64,000 nt of DNA from Diploscapter coronatus (Eukaryota > Nematoda > Chromadorea > Rhabditida > Rhabditidae). Under the pieces are notes generated by a model. The model was not told the DNA's origin. It worked only from the letters and a program-made list of their open reading frames with translations, and made no database searches. The DNA lies in contig OZ038422.1 of NCBI GenBank assembly GCA_964036155.1, positions 22,839,201-22,903,200 of the forward strand, read 5' to 3'. Below, one piece after another: positions 47,401-62,400 of the stretch (position 1 is its first letter; every line of letters starts with the position of its first letter). Made by a program: the position numbers and the translations under genes.

Positions 47401-50400
47401 TGTTCTTTTGATAATTTTCATTGCAATAATCTAAAAGAATTTTCCCACTATCATTTAGTAGTTTAAAAAGTACAAAAGTCTGGAAAATTTCTCAAAGTTG
47501 CATAAAAATGAAAGTTCTTTTCAAAATTTACACTTTTCATCAGAGATGAATAAAAATTCCGATGGTTTTGAGTAAATTCTATATTCGAATAGCATTTATA
47601 TTGTTGAGATTTTTCTTTTAAATTCTGCTCATTTGTCATCTTTGGCAGGTATTCTGCACAGTCACGACTATGGGCCACTCCACTCTCTACCCGATCAGTC
47701 GGGCTGGTCGAATTCTCTCGATCGGAATCGCTCTATTCGGCATTCCTTTTACAATCGTTGTCATCAACCATCTAGTCAATCTGATTGCAGCGCTATTTCA
47801 ACTTCCCTGTATTTTCCTGAGTAAGAGTTTTGAATTTTTGAGTTTTTAAAAGAAATTTAGAAAAAGTCTGGTCGATATTCCGATTTTGCACCTTGAGACC
47901 GGCGAAAGAAGAAGAACTAGAGAAGGAGCTGCATGGAAAAAGCATTGCAGAGAAGGACTATCGCTTGCAGAAAACGCACCGACTTTTAGCTATTCCGGTA
48001 AAACTCGGTTTATTTTTATTAGAAGCAAGTACTAATGAATAAAAAGTGCATAAAAATGGTGTATCTATTTCGATTTAGAAAAGAATATATTCGTCTATAC
48101 ATCTTCTGAATGGCTGACAGCGTGGTAAATATTAAAACTGTAGTTGGCGTAATTTCAAAATTCGTTAACAGAAATATTACTTTCGAACACTATTTTCTTG
48201 ACCTATGTAGTTCAAAAAGCATTAATTTAGGTAACAGTAGCAGTGTTAGCGCTATGTGGTTGGATAGCCCTGGGCTGTTATCTGATGCAGCTGACTTCTT
48301 CGCAGATCGCCACTTCTCAAGCCGTCTACATCGTATTCAATGCCCTCACTACCATCAAAGTTGAAGCCATCGAAATTAGCAGTCCGAATAAATTTGCAAG
48401 ATCTTTCTTCTTCAAAACAAAGTTTCAGAAGATCCCCTGGTAGTGATCGCGCTATTTCTGTATTTCCTGATTGGATTAGCAATCGTTTCTTTGTTCATCA
48501 ACTTGTTGCATACGAAATTCAGTCGAGCTTATTGGCTTCCGGGGAAATTGTATCTTCCTTTGAGGTTAGAAAATTGGCAACTAGAGAACATTTTAAAAAA
48601 ATACTGCATAGAAATTTTTCGATGATTTGGAAAAGTAGTTGCATCGTTAATGCGAAATAATATAGGAAATAGTATGGAAAAGATTCTTTTCCGAGCAGTG
48701 TAACAATTGTAACTACTTTTCCCGGTTTTCGATTTTTCCAATGATGCTGCCTTTGATTTGACCAAATTCCTCTAAACTTTAGACAGAGTGCCCACATCGA
48801 TGGAATAGCGACATTCGAGAGCGCGGACGAAATGATGATGGGTGAATTTGCGCTCAACCACATGACTACATTAGGAATTTTCGAATCTGATGTGAGCTGT
48901 TAGAAACGATTTAGAAATGAAGCAGTTTTAGCGCCAGCAGCCTAATTATGAACCTGACTTTATCTGTTTCTAACCCACTGGAATTTCCTTCCAGATAAAT
49001 GGTTAAATTTTGCAGAACAAATGCCCGTTGATTGACATCACACGAAAGGACGAGGCGAATGTTGAAGCAGTCACGCAAACTGATCAGACGGTATGTTTTA
49101 TTCAAAATATGAATGAGGAAGCGTTATCTTATCGAATGAACTCATAAAAAAGTGATTTTTTGCCTGAGGTATTGCATCTGAAGAAAGATGCCTAACAGTA
49201 GAAATTCATTTTTTCCAACTGGATCGCATTTTCCTTATGCATGAAGAAGAAAAGTGGATAATCTAATCATAATAAAAGCGCATTTTTATTTGCAACTACC
49301 ATTATGACAACTTTGTCAACTTTAAGTTGCCGTCAGCCTGTTTCCGAACGCGCAGTCTCACTCCCCCGATGATTCGCCTTCCCCACGCCAAAGGCTCCCC
49401 CGAGGATGTCAATGATTTAGTTGCCGAGACTTATGACACTCGCGGAAGTAAATGGGAAGCGGGATTGACAAGTGAACTGACTATCCCATTCGTTGACTCT
49501 TAGAATTGCTAAAAATAGCTAAATAAAACTGCCAAAGTACAACTTTTCTAACCTATTGCATAAAGATGTTCAAATCAAAAATAACGCGTATGAAATTCCA
49601 GCAGACAATCATAGAAAGCTTGGAAATTCAAAAATAATAGAAATTTCGTTGATATTCTTCTCACATAAGTAAGAAAGTAACGTTCAATTCAAATTTGAAT
49701 TTCTCGAAAAGTAGACTCTTATCACATTTTAGGTTTTCTTGCTAAAAATGACATCATTGAAAACGACAAACTCGACAAACCTTGTATTGCGGAGGCAGAT
49801 TGGAGATGTCGTTAGCGAGTGTTTTGCCGATGAGATGAGCCACGGCACTGATCGTCGTGCAGAGCGTGTCTCCAGCTGCTGAACTGCCTGCAGACAGCAG
49901 CCAGTCCTCGTCCGTCTTTTGCAGCTGAAGAATGAACTTTTTAAAGTTGAAAGAAACATCCTTGAATTCGTAGATGAGTCAACATGTTCAAAATTTCGCA
50001 GTTTATGTTCTAGAAACCTACATGCTTTGAACTATAATCTTATTCGGTTATCTCATAATTTCGTGCAGATATTTCATGAAAACCTTGTACCCTTTTCTGC
50101 CTAAAAGTTAATCAATATCAAATAGTGAGTTCATGATTATGCAGGACAGTAGTCATTTGCATGTTTAGCAGTGACATATTGCGTTATTGATTTCTCAAAA
50201 ATGTGGGAACGAGACCTACGAGAATAATCAAATTTAAATGGAATTATGAGGGAACCTAATATTTTAACCCTTCCAGGAAAAAATGCAAAAGTTATTTTTA
50301 CAAATACTACCTCTCGGACAGCAACATTTCCGTCATAGCATGTCTTCAAGCAGGAGTGACAGGCCGTGTAGAGATTAAACTGAAAATCATAATGATAAAA

Positions 50401-53400
50401 TTGAAAGTTTTCTGACACCAGTTTCTTCAATAGAATCCGAAATGTTACCTTTGTCTTGGAAGTCCTTTGCGATGGCTGCATGATGAGTTCCAACAAAGGC
50501 AGCAAAATGGTGGAGAGCTCTTGGCGGATTGTCGATTTCTGAAAGCAAAGACATTGAAATTTTATCCCGCTTTTATTTTTCGGCAAAACGGTGATAACAG
50601 AAAACACTCGTAATTTTCAAATCAGCGTATTATTTCTCTATCATTTCCTTTCTTCGCATTTTTAATAAGAAATCCAAAGGAATCCGTTTGATCTAATTCT
50701 TTCCCTTTTCGACAATCAAGCCATATAACTGGTATTCCTTTCCCAATCCATCACATTACCAAATCCTATCCTGTTTCGACCATATTCTCTAATTGTTCAC
50801 TTATCGATAACAACGCGCCGCATTCTCGTAAGTAGTGGCTATAAAAGACTGATTATCGCTTGTTCATTTCTCCCAAACAATCATGTCCTCGGCCCCAACA
50901 GCCACTCTGGTGGCCTGTTCGCTCTCTCTTTTGGCCATCTCCTCTTGCCTTCTCGCAATCGTTCATGTCTACAGCTCCACGCAGGCATATTGGACTCAGC
51001 TTGATGAGGAGATGATTCAGTTCAAGGTATTTTTGAGATTTCTTAAAATAATTAATTAAACATGGTTTTTATGAACAAAAATATATCCAGGAAAGTTATG
51101 TGAGAATAGGGCCCTGCATTTGTCGACAGCAATTTTTCTTATATCTTTGCATTTTCTACACTTCTTAGCTCCCTATCTGCCGACAAATACAAAGATCTCT
51201 GTTAAAAACCTCATTTCTTCTAGACCGAAACAGATGAGATGTGGAAGTCTCTGGTGGATCTCGGACAAAAAGTGAGAAAGAGACGTGACGCCTATGACAC
51301 TCCCAGTGCCAGTTCCAGTGACAATGGGGGAGTTTCGGGAAATGCGCCAGGATTCAAGTTCGGACAGGCTCCTGGAGCCGTCGAGCCATCGCAGTCATGC
51401 TCTTGCCGCTCAGAGAACAAGTGCAACCCTGGGCCACAAGGGCCAAAAGTTATGTAATTCTAGAATTTCCTACAGGCAGATTAATCAGGAAGATGTCTGT
51501 CACAATTCCTTGACTAAAAATCGACTGAAATTTTGTCAATCTTGGAAGTATTTAGTTTTTGAAAACAGAACATTAGGAACTAGATGACATTCGAATTCAG
51601 GCATGAGTAAAATTCACTCTACTGGAACGAGAGCGGATAATTTTACTCATGTCTATTCGGATTCAGCATTTCTAGTAGACTTTTATAAAATTTGCTCACG
51701 ATTCGAGAAATGTAAATCTAAGCTTATAAGGAAAATGTGCGACATTCCTGGTCTATCTGATTTCAACTGCAAAAAATCAACTGTTTGAGTTTCATGAGTT
51801 CCCGGAGCCCCGGGCGCGAACGGAATTCCTGGTTTGGATGGGAAGCCTGGCGTGGATGCGACAGATGTCAGCCCCGCATCCCAGGACACTGGGTCCTGCT
51901 ATTATTGCCCACCAGGCCCACCTGGGTTCGTTCAGTTTTTAAACGAATTTTAGAAACCCCAGAATTTGAAACGCGAGTATTTTATATTTCACAATATCTA
52001 GACGTTAAGCTTTCCGATGTGGTCTTATTTTAAATGCAGAGTGAGTGTCAAAGCCTCGGCAGAAATTCGCATACCATCCATTTAGAGATTTAGAATCTTT
52101 CTATATTCAGAGAAAAAATATTGAATCCAAACACTTGAGACTTGCTTTCATAAATTCAAATGTTATTAGAGGGACACATTCATTCAAAATTTATGAATTT
52201 TAGCGCCCCAGGTCCAGTAGGCCGCGCAGGATTCCGAGGAATGAAGGGACCCGACGGAGTGAATGGAAGGAATGGAAAAGACGGAATTCCAGGACATCCT
52301 GGTTTAAATTATCAATATCCTATCAAAGATAACATTATTTTTAGGTGAAATGGGTCCACCAGGTATTTTTTGTAACTTTGTCTATGACAATTTTCGTTAT
52401 TCCCCCAAGTTTTCCATGTCATAAACATCGAAATTAAGGCCCAATCGGTCGACCTGGACCAGAAGGCAGAAACGGCGAAAAGGGATTGGATGGCCGAAAA
52501 CCAATCGGAAGACCGGGTAAAAATCATAATTTTCGATTTTGGAATAAAATAATTAATTCTAGGACCCAAAGGATTGCGCGGTCCACAAGGAAGTCCAGGT
52601 GAAATCTAATGCTATTTTAGGAGTTTTCCTTAAAAAATTATTAATGTAAAAATGATTTTTCGTGTCGAAATTTCTTTCCTGCTCAAATTAATCTTCCAAA
52701 ACGCCAAAATTTAAGGTCCACAAGGTGCTCCAGGCGACGACGCTGGGCAAGGTGATTTGTTTTTAATCCTATCAAATAACCCTAAATTTTAGGCGAGTCT
52801 GGACCAAGAGGAACCATCGGTTAGTTTTGAGTTTGAAGTAGCAACAAAAATTGCATCAGAATTTGAGAATGTTCCAATTTGAATTATAAATTTTTCAAAT
52901 AAAAATAAATGTTTAATGACAGAAATTTAGGTCCCGCAGGCAAACCCGGACCTCAAGGTAAAATTCAATTAATTAGACTTAAACAATCAACACAATTTTT
53001 GTTCAATTCAGGACCCGACGGCCCACAAGGCGGTAATTTGATTGGAATTTTACTAGAATTTAAACAAAAATGCGCTGAGTTTTAGTGGAGGGCGCAATTG
53101 GCAGACCTGGAAAAGACGCGGAATACTGCAAGTCAGAAATTATTTGTTTATGCTTTTTACAAACAATAAAGCGAAAATTTAGATGCCCCGACCGCAAACA
53201 CCACTTCGGAAAATAAGGAAGAGAATGATCAAGTCAAAAGAAGAATCATTATTCTCGATGTCGTTCCTTTTATTGAGGATAATAAAACATTTTTGTTCAA
53301 GTTGTGTTCAACGAAAATAGCAAAATGAATTTCGAGTTCATCGAATGAAAGAAGCGCGTTATAGTCAGAATTTTCATTTACCAAGAATACGGCATCCTCA

Positions 53401-56400
53401 AGAAAGATATCTTCAATTAGAGCAAAGAATAACTTTTACATAACTTTTAGCAGCACATCATTATCCCCACTAATAATAATTTCTTTGCATGAAATAAGTC
53501 CAACAACCAACCTCATCGAAAGTGGTGACAGCGAGTGCGCAGATGGCCTCAGTGAGCCTGCAGACGCAATTGGACACTGCAGCCACACAGGCATCTGTCG
53601 AGGAGGAGGCCACTTCGATCGCCAGGAAGCATGCATCTCGCAGCATCACAAATTGGGTCTCTGAAAATGAAGCTTTGGAAAAGGCCTACTGTAATTCTCA
53701 CCCTCTTTCCACCACTACCATTCTTTTTGTGGAAAATGGCATAGGAAAAGAAAACAAAGTGAGAACAAAAAACCGGCATCGGAATTCGAAACATATCTAA
53801 CAATGAGCATACAAATTTTAAATGTTAATTTTTGTAACTGCGAGAATAAGCTCACGATTAGCAATGAACGGAACAGGCGCGAAGAGAGCGAACACATTGA
53901 AGAGTTCAGCACAGGCAGAAATGAGCTGTTCGGCAGAGCCCGTGACCAGCAAGTCAGCATTTAGCTCTGTGCAATACGCCAGAATCATACGCATTTCCTG
54001 AAATTTTGTTTTTTTTTCTTTGTCCTTATCTGAAATAAATTGCCCTCCACTTCTATTTTGATAGAAGAATTTTTTACCACTTAGGTTTTGCACGGTCCTG
54101 ATTGCGAATAAAACTTGAGACTTACATTTTCAATAGAATCAGTCTCTTCAGCCCCGGTTGCATCGATCTCCCTCCGCAGCAATCTGTGCATGTACTCCAC
54201 GTCGAATTGGCTGATGCCAAACACCGTCACCGAATTGCACAAATCCAACAGCTGAAATTGGAATGCTTTTTATAAAATAAAAAAAAGTCTGCATTGAGTT
54301 AGTTAGAAATCAGGATTGAAGAAAATGTATCAGAAAATGAGAGCGTCACTCAGTCAATTTGATATAAAACAATTTCAAACCTCCGGCAATCTGTGCGCGT
54401 CGAAGTGGATGAACGTGGGATAGGCGAGTTGACGACCAGTCGAGCGATTCTCCGGACAGCCGAATTTCATCAGGCTGAATTTTAGAAGATTTTTTCTAGA
54501 AAAGACAAAGCTATCTTACGAGAAGAGAAGGCAGTCGACCGAACTGTCCCTGTCCTCAGTCATGGAAGAGTCCATTCGTTGGATTTTAGAAGAAGCTTCC
54601 AGCAACAGCGAGTACAGCTCCTTGGGTTTGTCCAGGTAGCCTGAAATTATTTTGATCTTCTAGAAAGAGAATCGTTGAAATTGAAAAGAAAAACAATTGC
54701 TACGAACACATTCCAATCAAACTTTTAAAGATCAATTATGCGCTAAATCATTTTAGCTATCACCAATCCTATAGAATACAAACGACGACATTTTTACATA
54801 ACGTCAGATTAGTTTTTTTTAAATTTTTATCTTGGATACCTGGAAAGGTCGTTGTATTATAATATCGTAACATCCGAAGTGGCATGGAAATATAAGGTTT
54901 ATCCACTGCCTATTCTATTTTAGCCTATATTTGTTTGCTTGCATTTTATGATGTTACGACATGTTGTTCAAGTTTGAAACTTTCAAACCATACCAGCCGT
55001 AAGCAGAGTAGTAATTTCAGTAGCGGCGATGTGAAGGACGGAGCTGGCGACAAGTCTGCGCATGCAGAGAATCGTCTGCAAGGAATGATCCTCCTCCTCG
55101 TCTGCAACCGTGTCGCATAAGAAGGCGCACTGCAACAGACGTGGCACGAAGTCGGACATTCGAAGGAAGCGAAGGATTGCCGAGGAGAATACGCAGCGGG
55201 GCGAGACCAGACGTTGCTGAAATTTTCTTTTATGATTAGTGAATGAACTTGCATTATTGACGAAAATCATCCCGAGAAAAAATCGTTGAAGAAGTCAAAA
55301 TTTCCTTTAGGAGAAAAGACTAATAACGAAATAAAGGTGGACACTTTCAAAATATCCCCAATGACATGAAATTGACTTTTTCAGATAAGATAAGAAAATT
55401 GGAAATGAGATTTCTTGCCACTAACCAACAATCGGAACATGGGTTCAACGAGTGCCGAGTAGGGCAATTCGAGTGGACTCTTGGATTCCATCACTGACTC
55501 CAATGCGGATAGCAGTTGTTGGAAGCCCGTCGAGGCTTCTGGAAATTAAATTTAAAAAAAATGAAACTAGTATATGTAAACCAAATAAATTTTTCATTTA
55601 TACGATTTATTTATGAAATGCTAAGTGTGCTTACCATCCTCGTACAACTTTCCATTTTGATTGGGCGTGAAGGCGAACGTGTAGGTGCAAATGTTGGCTG
55701 ACTGAGGTGACAGTTCGACTGCATCCGCGAAAATCTCCAACAGAATGCGAGCCGTTTCTCCGCGAGCTTGTGACAGAGTGATGGAGTTTTCATCTGAAAA
55801 TGTTTTTCGCTTTGGAAAAAAGTTGAAAAGATTCTTTTCCGAAAATTCCGAAATGATTTTATCGAACCTCTGAGGAGGACATCAGTCAACTGATAGTCGA
55901 TAGTCTGAATGGACAGCGCTGTGCGGATGGCGCGAATGTGCGTTTGCAGAGAGTGACGAGAACGCAGCAGCTCAAATTTGATCATTTTTAATAAAATTTA
56001 AAAAGAAAAACACACCTCAACAATGTGTCTTTGCTGCGAAGCTCCAGATGCACACAGATCTCGCAGAATTCTGGCAGCACACAGCGAGTGACGGGGCAGT
56101 TGGTCGGCCTGAATTTTTCTCTTATTTTTCAGAAAATACTTAACACTGAATAAACGAAATGCAGTGTGGGGCAAATGAGAACTAGTTTTGTGCACTGCTT
56201 ATTCCAGTTAGACATTGAAATTTTAGGGTACACATGTACTAATCACCAGCTCTTTTCATTATCTCTCGCTTTTGCCTATACTTTCTCACTCTAAAACTCA
56301 GTACTAATACACGAAGCCGAGTTTGAATTGTTTGACTTTAGTTTATTAGTGAATGACGTCTATTTAACTGACCTGTTCGAGATACTGGAAGATGGCATCG

Positions 56401-59400
56401 AGCATGGACATTTGAGTGGACGCGTGGATGGGCGTCATGAGCAGCATGGGCAGAGTCGCCAGCAGAATGTCCGATTCGGCACTGCGCACTGACAGACGCA
56501 ACACGCTGTGGCGACACATTGCTGCTGCAAATCATCACATTTAGTAGAAGTATGATAGAGTAGCGAGAAAAAGCTTAGAAACGCATGAATCCCAGTTGAC
56601 AAGGAAAGTTCCCACATAAAAATTCAGATTCCAATGAAACTTTCCTCCCAAACACTATTTCTCGCTTTTTTCTTTCCGTTTTGGGAGGAAAGTTTACGCA
56701 GTCAAAAATAGGCGTTTCCAAACTTCTGTTCGTTACTATAATGAAATAGTGATAGAAAAACATGGTCCTACATGAAAGAAGTTGCAACGCGACGAGTGAT
56801 GCCGCTTCCGAAGCTCGACGATCGTGCGACAGGGGGTTCTGATAGGCATCGCAATCCTCGCTGATGATTCGACAGACCTTAAAATCCAGATTGTATTAAT
56901 GAATTTCCGAAACATTTTCTGAAGTTATTTGATTTGAAACATTTTTTAATTTCTTATTATGAAAAACTCTAACTCATTGAGATTTTGAGCATGTTCCAAT
57001 ATAAGTAAGAAAATTCAGCTCAAAATGTTTCTGACGTTACCCTGTACTGTAAAAATATTCTTAAAAATCTTACCGCTCTGAAGAGTGGTGTGTCGTTGAG
57101 GAGTTGCGCGACGACAGCCACGTTGAATGGATAGTGAGCGAGGGCGTAGACGTCCACGAACGAGGAATCCACTATCGACAGCAGACCTTCGCACGCTACT
57201 TCTGCCAGTTCCCACTGAAAAGGCGATTTTTATTCCATTTTAACGCCTAATTTTAAACCTATTCATTTTAAAATCACATATTTGTAACTCTAACTCGACA
57301 ACTATTATATGACGAGGTTTATCTTTTCCCATACTATTTTGTTTTATTTCCCCTCTTCTATTTCTAGCTACAGGTCTCATTATCTCGTAACCTCGTTATA
57401 TAGCGATTGCCTCTAGCTCATTGTCAGTGTTGAAGGAATAACTTTGTAAGTTTTGATTGGGTGAAATTAACTTACTTTTTCATAATCGTCTGATAAAAAG
57501 CTTCAAGCATTCAAATATCTCTTCCGCTATCATTTAGAATCCGACGACTTTCTTGGAAAATGTGCCTTTCAACTTTATGAAAAGTTTCCTCTTTCTTCGA
57601 AAGATTGCACAATAGTAGCATTAATGCATGAGCAAATTATATAAAGGAGCAAATTGAAAATCAAAATATCGGTCAAGGAAACTCGGATATAGGATATTTT
57701 TCATATTGTTGCTTAGTCCTTTTCCTAAAATAGTGACGTGAGAGATAGCATAAATCGAACTAAACATCACTTCTCTCTCTAATTGACACTATTCTGACCA
57801 GATTTTTTTTAAAAAGTTTATCTCAAATTTCGTTAAATTTTTGAATCATGATCTTCGCACTACATCTTCATATTTCCATGAAATGCGTGCATGTTGACCT
57901 TTGGCTTGTGCCAGCATCTTATTTATCTATCTTTCGGTTGGAATCAATTGATATGCGCCACTCTGATTGTCAGCGAACTTTGCAGTCGTAAAATCAAAAG
58001 ACGAGTCATTTCTCCCCTCTCTCTCGACTGGAATCGATAAATGGCAGATAAAAAGGTGAAATTTGAGTTGGTGGATGATGCTCCCGCGGATTCGGGTAAG
58101 TTTTTTTTTCAACGTTTATTTTGTGTTAATTTCTCAAAACAATGAATTCCTCGAGTTTAGCTCTATGGAAATCATGGGAGAAGATTATTAGGGATGAAGA
58201 GTGGGCTACAGATGAGCATGCCACAACAAATCTCGAACCGAGGCTTTCGACTACTAAAAGCGTATTCGCTGTGCTCAAGGAAGGTTAGAAGAAATGGATA
58301 TGAGATTCACTACTTTTAAATATTTGAAATTATTTCTGCACCAAAGGGAAAATTTTTTTTTAAATGTTCTTCAGACAAATCCTACATTGCTTCCGTTGTT
58401 TGGAATGAATTTCCTGAGACGAAACTCGTTTGGATAGGGTTTTTCAACTGCGAGAAAAAGTATCGGGGACTTGGAATTGCTTTGGAAGCATGGAAGAGAG
58501 CTATGGAGCGAATGCCTGAAGGATGGACTGTTGGGCTGAAAGCTGGTCAGTCAAAAATTTTGAGATCTTCATTTTGTATAAAACGAATAGATGTACTTGA
58601 ATGTCAATTTTCCTCCAATAACTGTTAAAAATATAGAAAACCGCAAAAAATATTTTTGGCAACTGATAAAAAGTTTCTTAACTTAGCCCTTGCAATGGAA
58701 GCCAAATATCAATCGAGGGATATGACTCACAAAGCAGGTGAATATTGGAAATTCGAACCGTGTCTGCCAGATCAGGTTCTCGATATTTGCAAGAAAACCA
58801 TTACTGTAAGTACGAAGAAAGGAAATGTCTTTTAGCTTAATTATAAACGAAATTGTAGATTGACAAATCAGAGCTGAAAATTCGCGATGTATTGTCACTG
58901 AACGAGGATGAATGGAGAAAAGTCAAGGAATTTGACAGGAAAATTGCGGGATGGGATCGGACTGAGTGGCTCGAATTGTACAGGAATTTCGAAGAAGCTC
59001 ACTCCTGCGCGATTTTTGATTCGTAAGATAAAAATTTAGCATAAAACCAAATCTTTCTTTATCTAATCGAATAGAGAAATGGGGAGCTTAGAATTTCAAA
59101 ATGTGAAAAATTTTGAAGTTCTGTTCAAAGTTTATCTCGAAATGAATCCTCTTTTCACAAATTCCAAATTTAGAAACGATAATGTCGTGTGCTATGCTTC
59201 CATCGTGCGAACCTGTCATTACGATACGAATCGATACAAACTGGCGCCTGTCTATGCAGATAATTTACAGCTTGCCCTGCTTGGAATACAGTGCATGGCT
59301 GAATGGGTGAAAGAACAGAACAAGGATGCGAGGATCTGTATGTTCGTTGTGGACGATACCATCGGACAGAGTACCTTGGCTCCTCTCTTAATGAACAACG

Positions 59401-62400
59401 GAAATATCAAGATAGACAAAAATGGAACGCTTCTCTACACCAAACCATATGCTAACCCAACAGACACTACGAAAGTATTCCTGCCTTATAACAATCAATG
59501 CGGGGCTTTTGATATTTGAAATTCTAGAAGACGAATAAACGACTGAAATTGATCTTTTCTATGTAATGTGAATGACAATTCATAACAATCATTAAAAATT
59601 GAATAAGATTATGATTTCAAAGTTGACTTTTTTTTATTTTGAAGCAAGATATTAATAGCAATTGAAGATGCCTTTTATTGCATGTTACTTCGTTTCTAGT
59701 AAAGGCTAGAGTGAGAGTAAAATGAGCGACCAAGAATCATCAGTTGAAAATGGGACTATTGCCGCTAAAACTTACAACCGAAACAATGACGATTTGATCA
59801 AAAGATAAGAAAAAAGCATTTCTTCAGTAGCCGTAGGCAATTTTAGTGCTAATGACGGAAGGAAACGTGCGATTTGAACTTCTTGATGATGCTCCTTTGG
59901 ATTGCGGAGTTTGGAAAGAATGGAAGAACCTAGTGCTGGATATGGAATGGCCTACAGATGACAGCAGCGTGACGACGCTAGGGCCGATTATTTCAACTAC
60001 GCACAGCGTTTTTGCAGTCGACTCGGAAAGTTAGTTAGCAACATTTTATAGTGCATGAAAAATGATCTTCTCTATAAATATGATCAACTAAGATTTTTGT
60101 TCGAGTTTCGAAGAGTACGATTAGGTCATTGGAAGCAGGAGTAACACGGAATTCTGGTTTCAGATTCTTACGATTTTCTGCCAATTTCAATTCCGAAAAT
60201 TCTTCTGGACATAATTCCGGTTCTGATTTTTCAAAATTAAAATGTGTCTGCACTGATTTGAAGATATTAAAAATTCTCGGCTTAGAATTTTTGATTTTAT
60301 TTGGAAAACACTCGTAAATTTTTTCCAGACAATTCCCTAATTGGTGCAGTACTTTGGAACGAAATTCCCGAGCACAAATTGGCTTGGATCGGATGCTTTG
60401 CTGTTCCGAAAGAATATCGAGGGCAAGGAATTGGAATTCAAGTTTGGAACAGAGCAATGCAGAGAATTCCAGACGATTTTACAAAAGCGCTCAAATCTGG
60501 TTGGTTTTCAAAGATCATGAAGATAAAATGCCCATTTTCTAGTAAGAAAGATGCACGATAAATACGTATCGGGCGGATTTTCTCTGGTAGGCCCTGCGCA
60601 TACAAGATATGAGAAGTGCTCCCCAGACAAGCTTCTAGAAGTGTGCAGAGAAAAAATTACGGTATTCAAAGATAATCGAATTATAAGAACGACTTTTTCA
60701 GATGGATCAATCAGAATTCAGAATTTGCAAGGTGGAATCATTGGATGAAGATGAGTGGAAGAAAGTGAAAGAATTCGATAGAGAAGTTTCTGGAAGAGAC
60801 AGATCAGAGTGGCTGGAAAAGTATCGCGGATTTAAAGATGCATATTCTATCGCTGTTTTTTGCCAGTAAGATTTAGAATTAAAAAAACTGCATGTTAAGA
60901 AAATTAGGTAGCAAAGTAGTCATCGTTTCTGAATTAAGGTTCCTTCTCTATTCAAAATTCACTTATAAATGAAGCCCAAAAATTCAATATTTCAGCGACA
61001 AAGATTTCTCAATCCTTTTTCTTTTTAATTCAGAAACAATGCAGTCGTTTGCTACGCCTCTATCGTTGTCACCTGCCATCTGAATTTGCATCGCTACAAA
61101 CTCGCACCTGTCTATGCCACAGACGAACAATACGCCTTGCTTGCAATTCAAAACCTCGCAGAATGGCTCAAGAAAGAAGATCAATCTAATCCAGAGATCA
61201 TCATCTACACAATCGAAGGAACAAGTGGGCAGAGAATACTCGATCCCATTTTCAAAGAGCATAGTTTTGCAATCAATGCTGTTTCACCCACTATCTACAC
61301 TCAACCATTCAAAAGTCCTGCTGATACCTCGAAAATATTCATCCCTTACAATAATCCTTGCTGTTTCGATACTTGAAATTGAAATAAACGAAAAGACTAA
61401 CCATCTGTTTGACGTCTTCATAGGAGCGGACAACGAGTTGGGAGACGATCGATTTGGTCAGGAAGAGAATGTACGCGGGAGAGCGGGTCGAGATGTTTCT
61501 GAAAATTTCTCTACAAAATATAGGAAGAGGATAGAGATCTTTAGGGAATTCTATGATTTGTTTTAATCATTTCTCATTAGTGAGAAAAGGAAGAAATTGA
61601 AACTTCAAAATAACCGACAAAAATACCTACCCATGTTTGAAAAGAGCCTTCAACAGATGCGAGAACCCAATGGAGCAGTCGAAGTGTCGGGTAGCGCATT
61701 CTCGTTCTTCCAGTTCTTTCTGGAAACGAAATTACATAAGGCGAAGTGTGAAGATGAATACTCAGCGGAAAAGTTACTGGACAATATTGGGAGATTAACC
61801 GCCCGATAAAACAATGCCAAATTATTGAGCGGTATTGGCAAATAATACGATTTCTTCAAAGAAAGTAAAAGACAGAAATTTGGATTTTCCCGAAAATCTA
61901 CCTGCAATCCCATGAGCATTCCGTTCTCAGCGACCGTGCAGACCTGGTACTTTTCCAAAGAAATCCAGACTCTGTAAAAGAAAACTGTTCTAAAGCAAAC
62001 TCTGAAAAAAAGTTACTTTTGAGCGATATCGGACTGTTTCGCGAGGGCGGCGAGGAATCGAAAGAGGACGCCTTTGAAGGAGAGCGGGACGGGGGACGAG
62101 GCCAGACACACGCACGTGTCGATCACGCCCCAGCCACGGTCCTCGGCCAGAGTGCGCGCTGCTGATTCGTCCTGAAGTTTGTTAATGGTTCTTCAAATAT
62201 TTCTTTTCGGAGGAAAATAATGGTTCATTTCTCGCTTTCATTATAGAGCTCGCCTTTTATACATGCAACAAAATTATTCTCACAAATTAAAATTAAAAGC
62301 TTGAGTTCTTTTCTCTATTGAAATGATTTTTCTTGCAACTTCAAAATTACCTGTGTCACAATAACATTAGCGAGTCGCATCCAGGCGCACAGCCCATTCA

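Noticed and set aside
51603..51788. Open frame of 61 codons after an ATTCAG acceptor in a collagen intron, with four Cys.
   Set aside because: It ends in a stop, has no Gly-X-Y and cannot join the collagen exons in frame; probably intronic chance, though a missing small exon nearby is possible.
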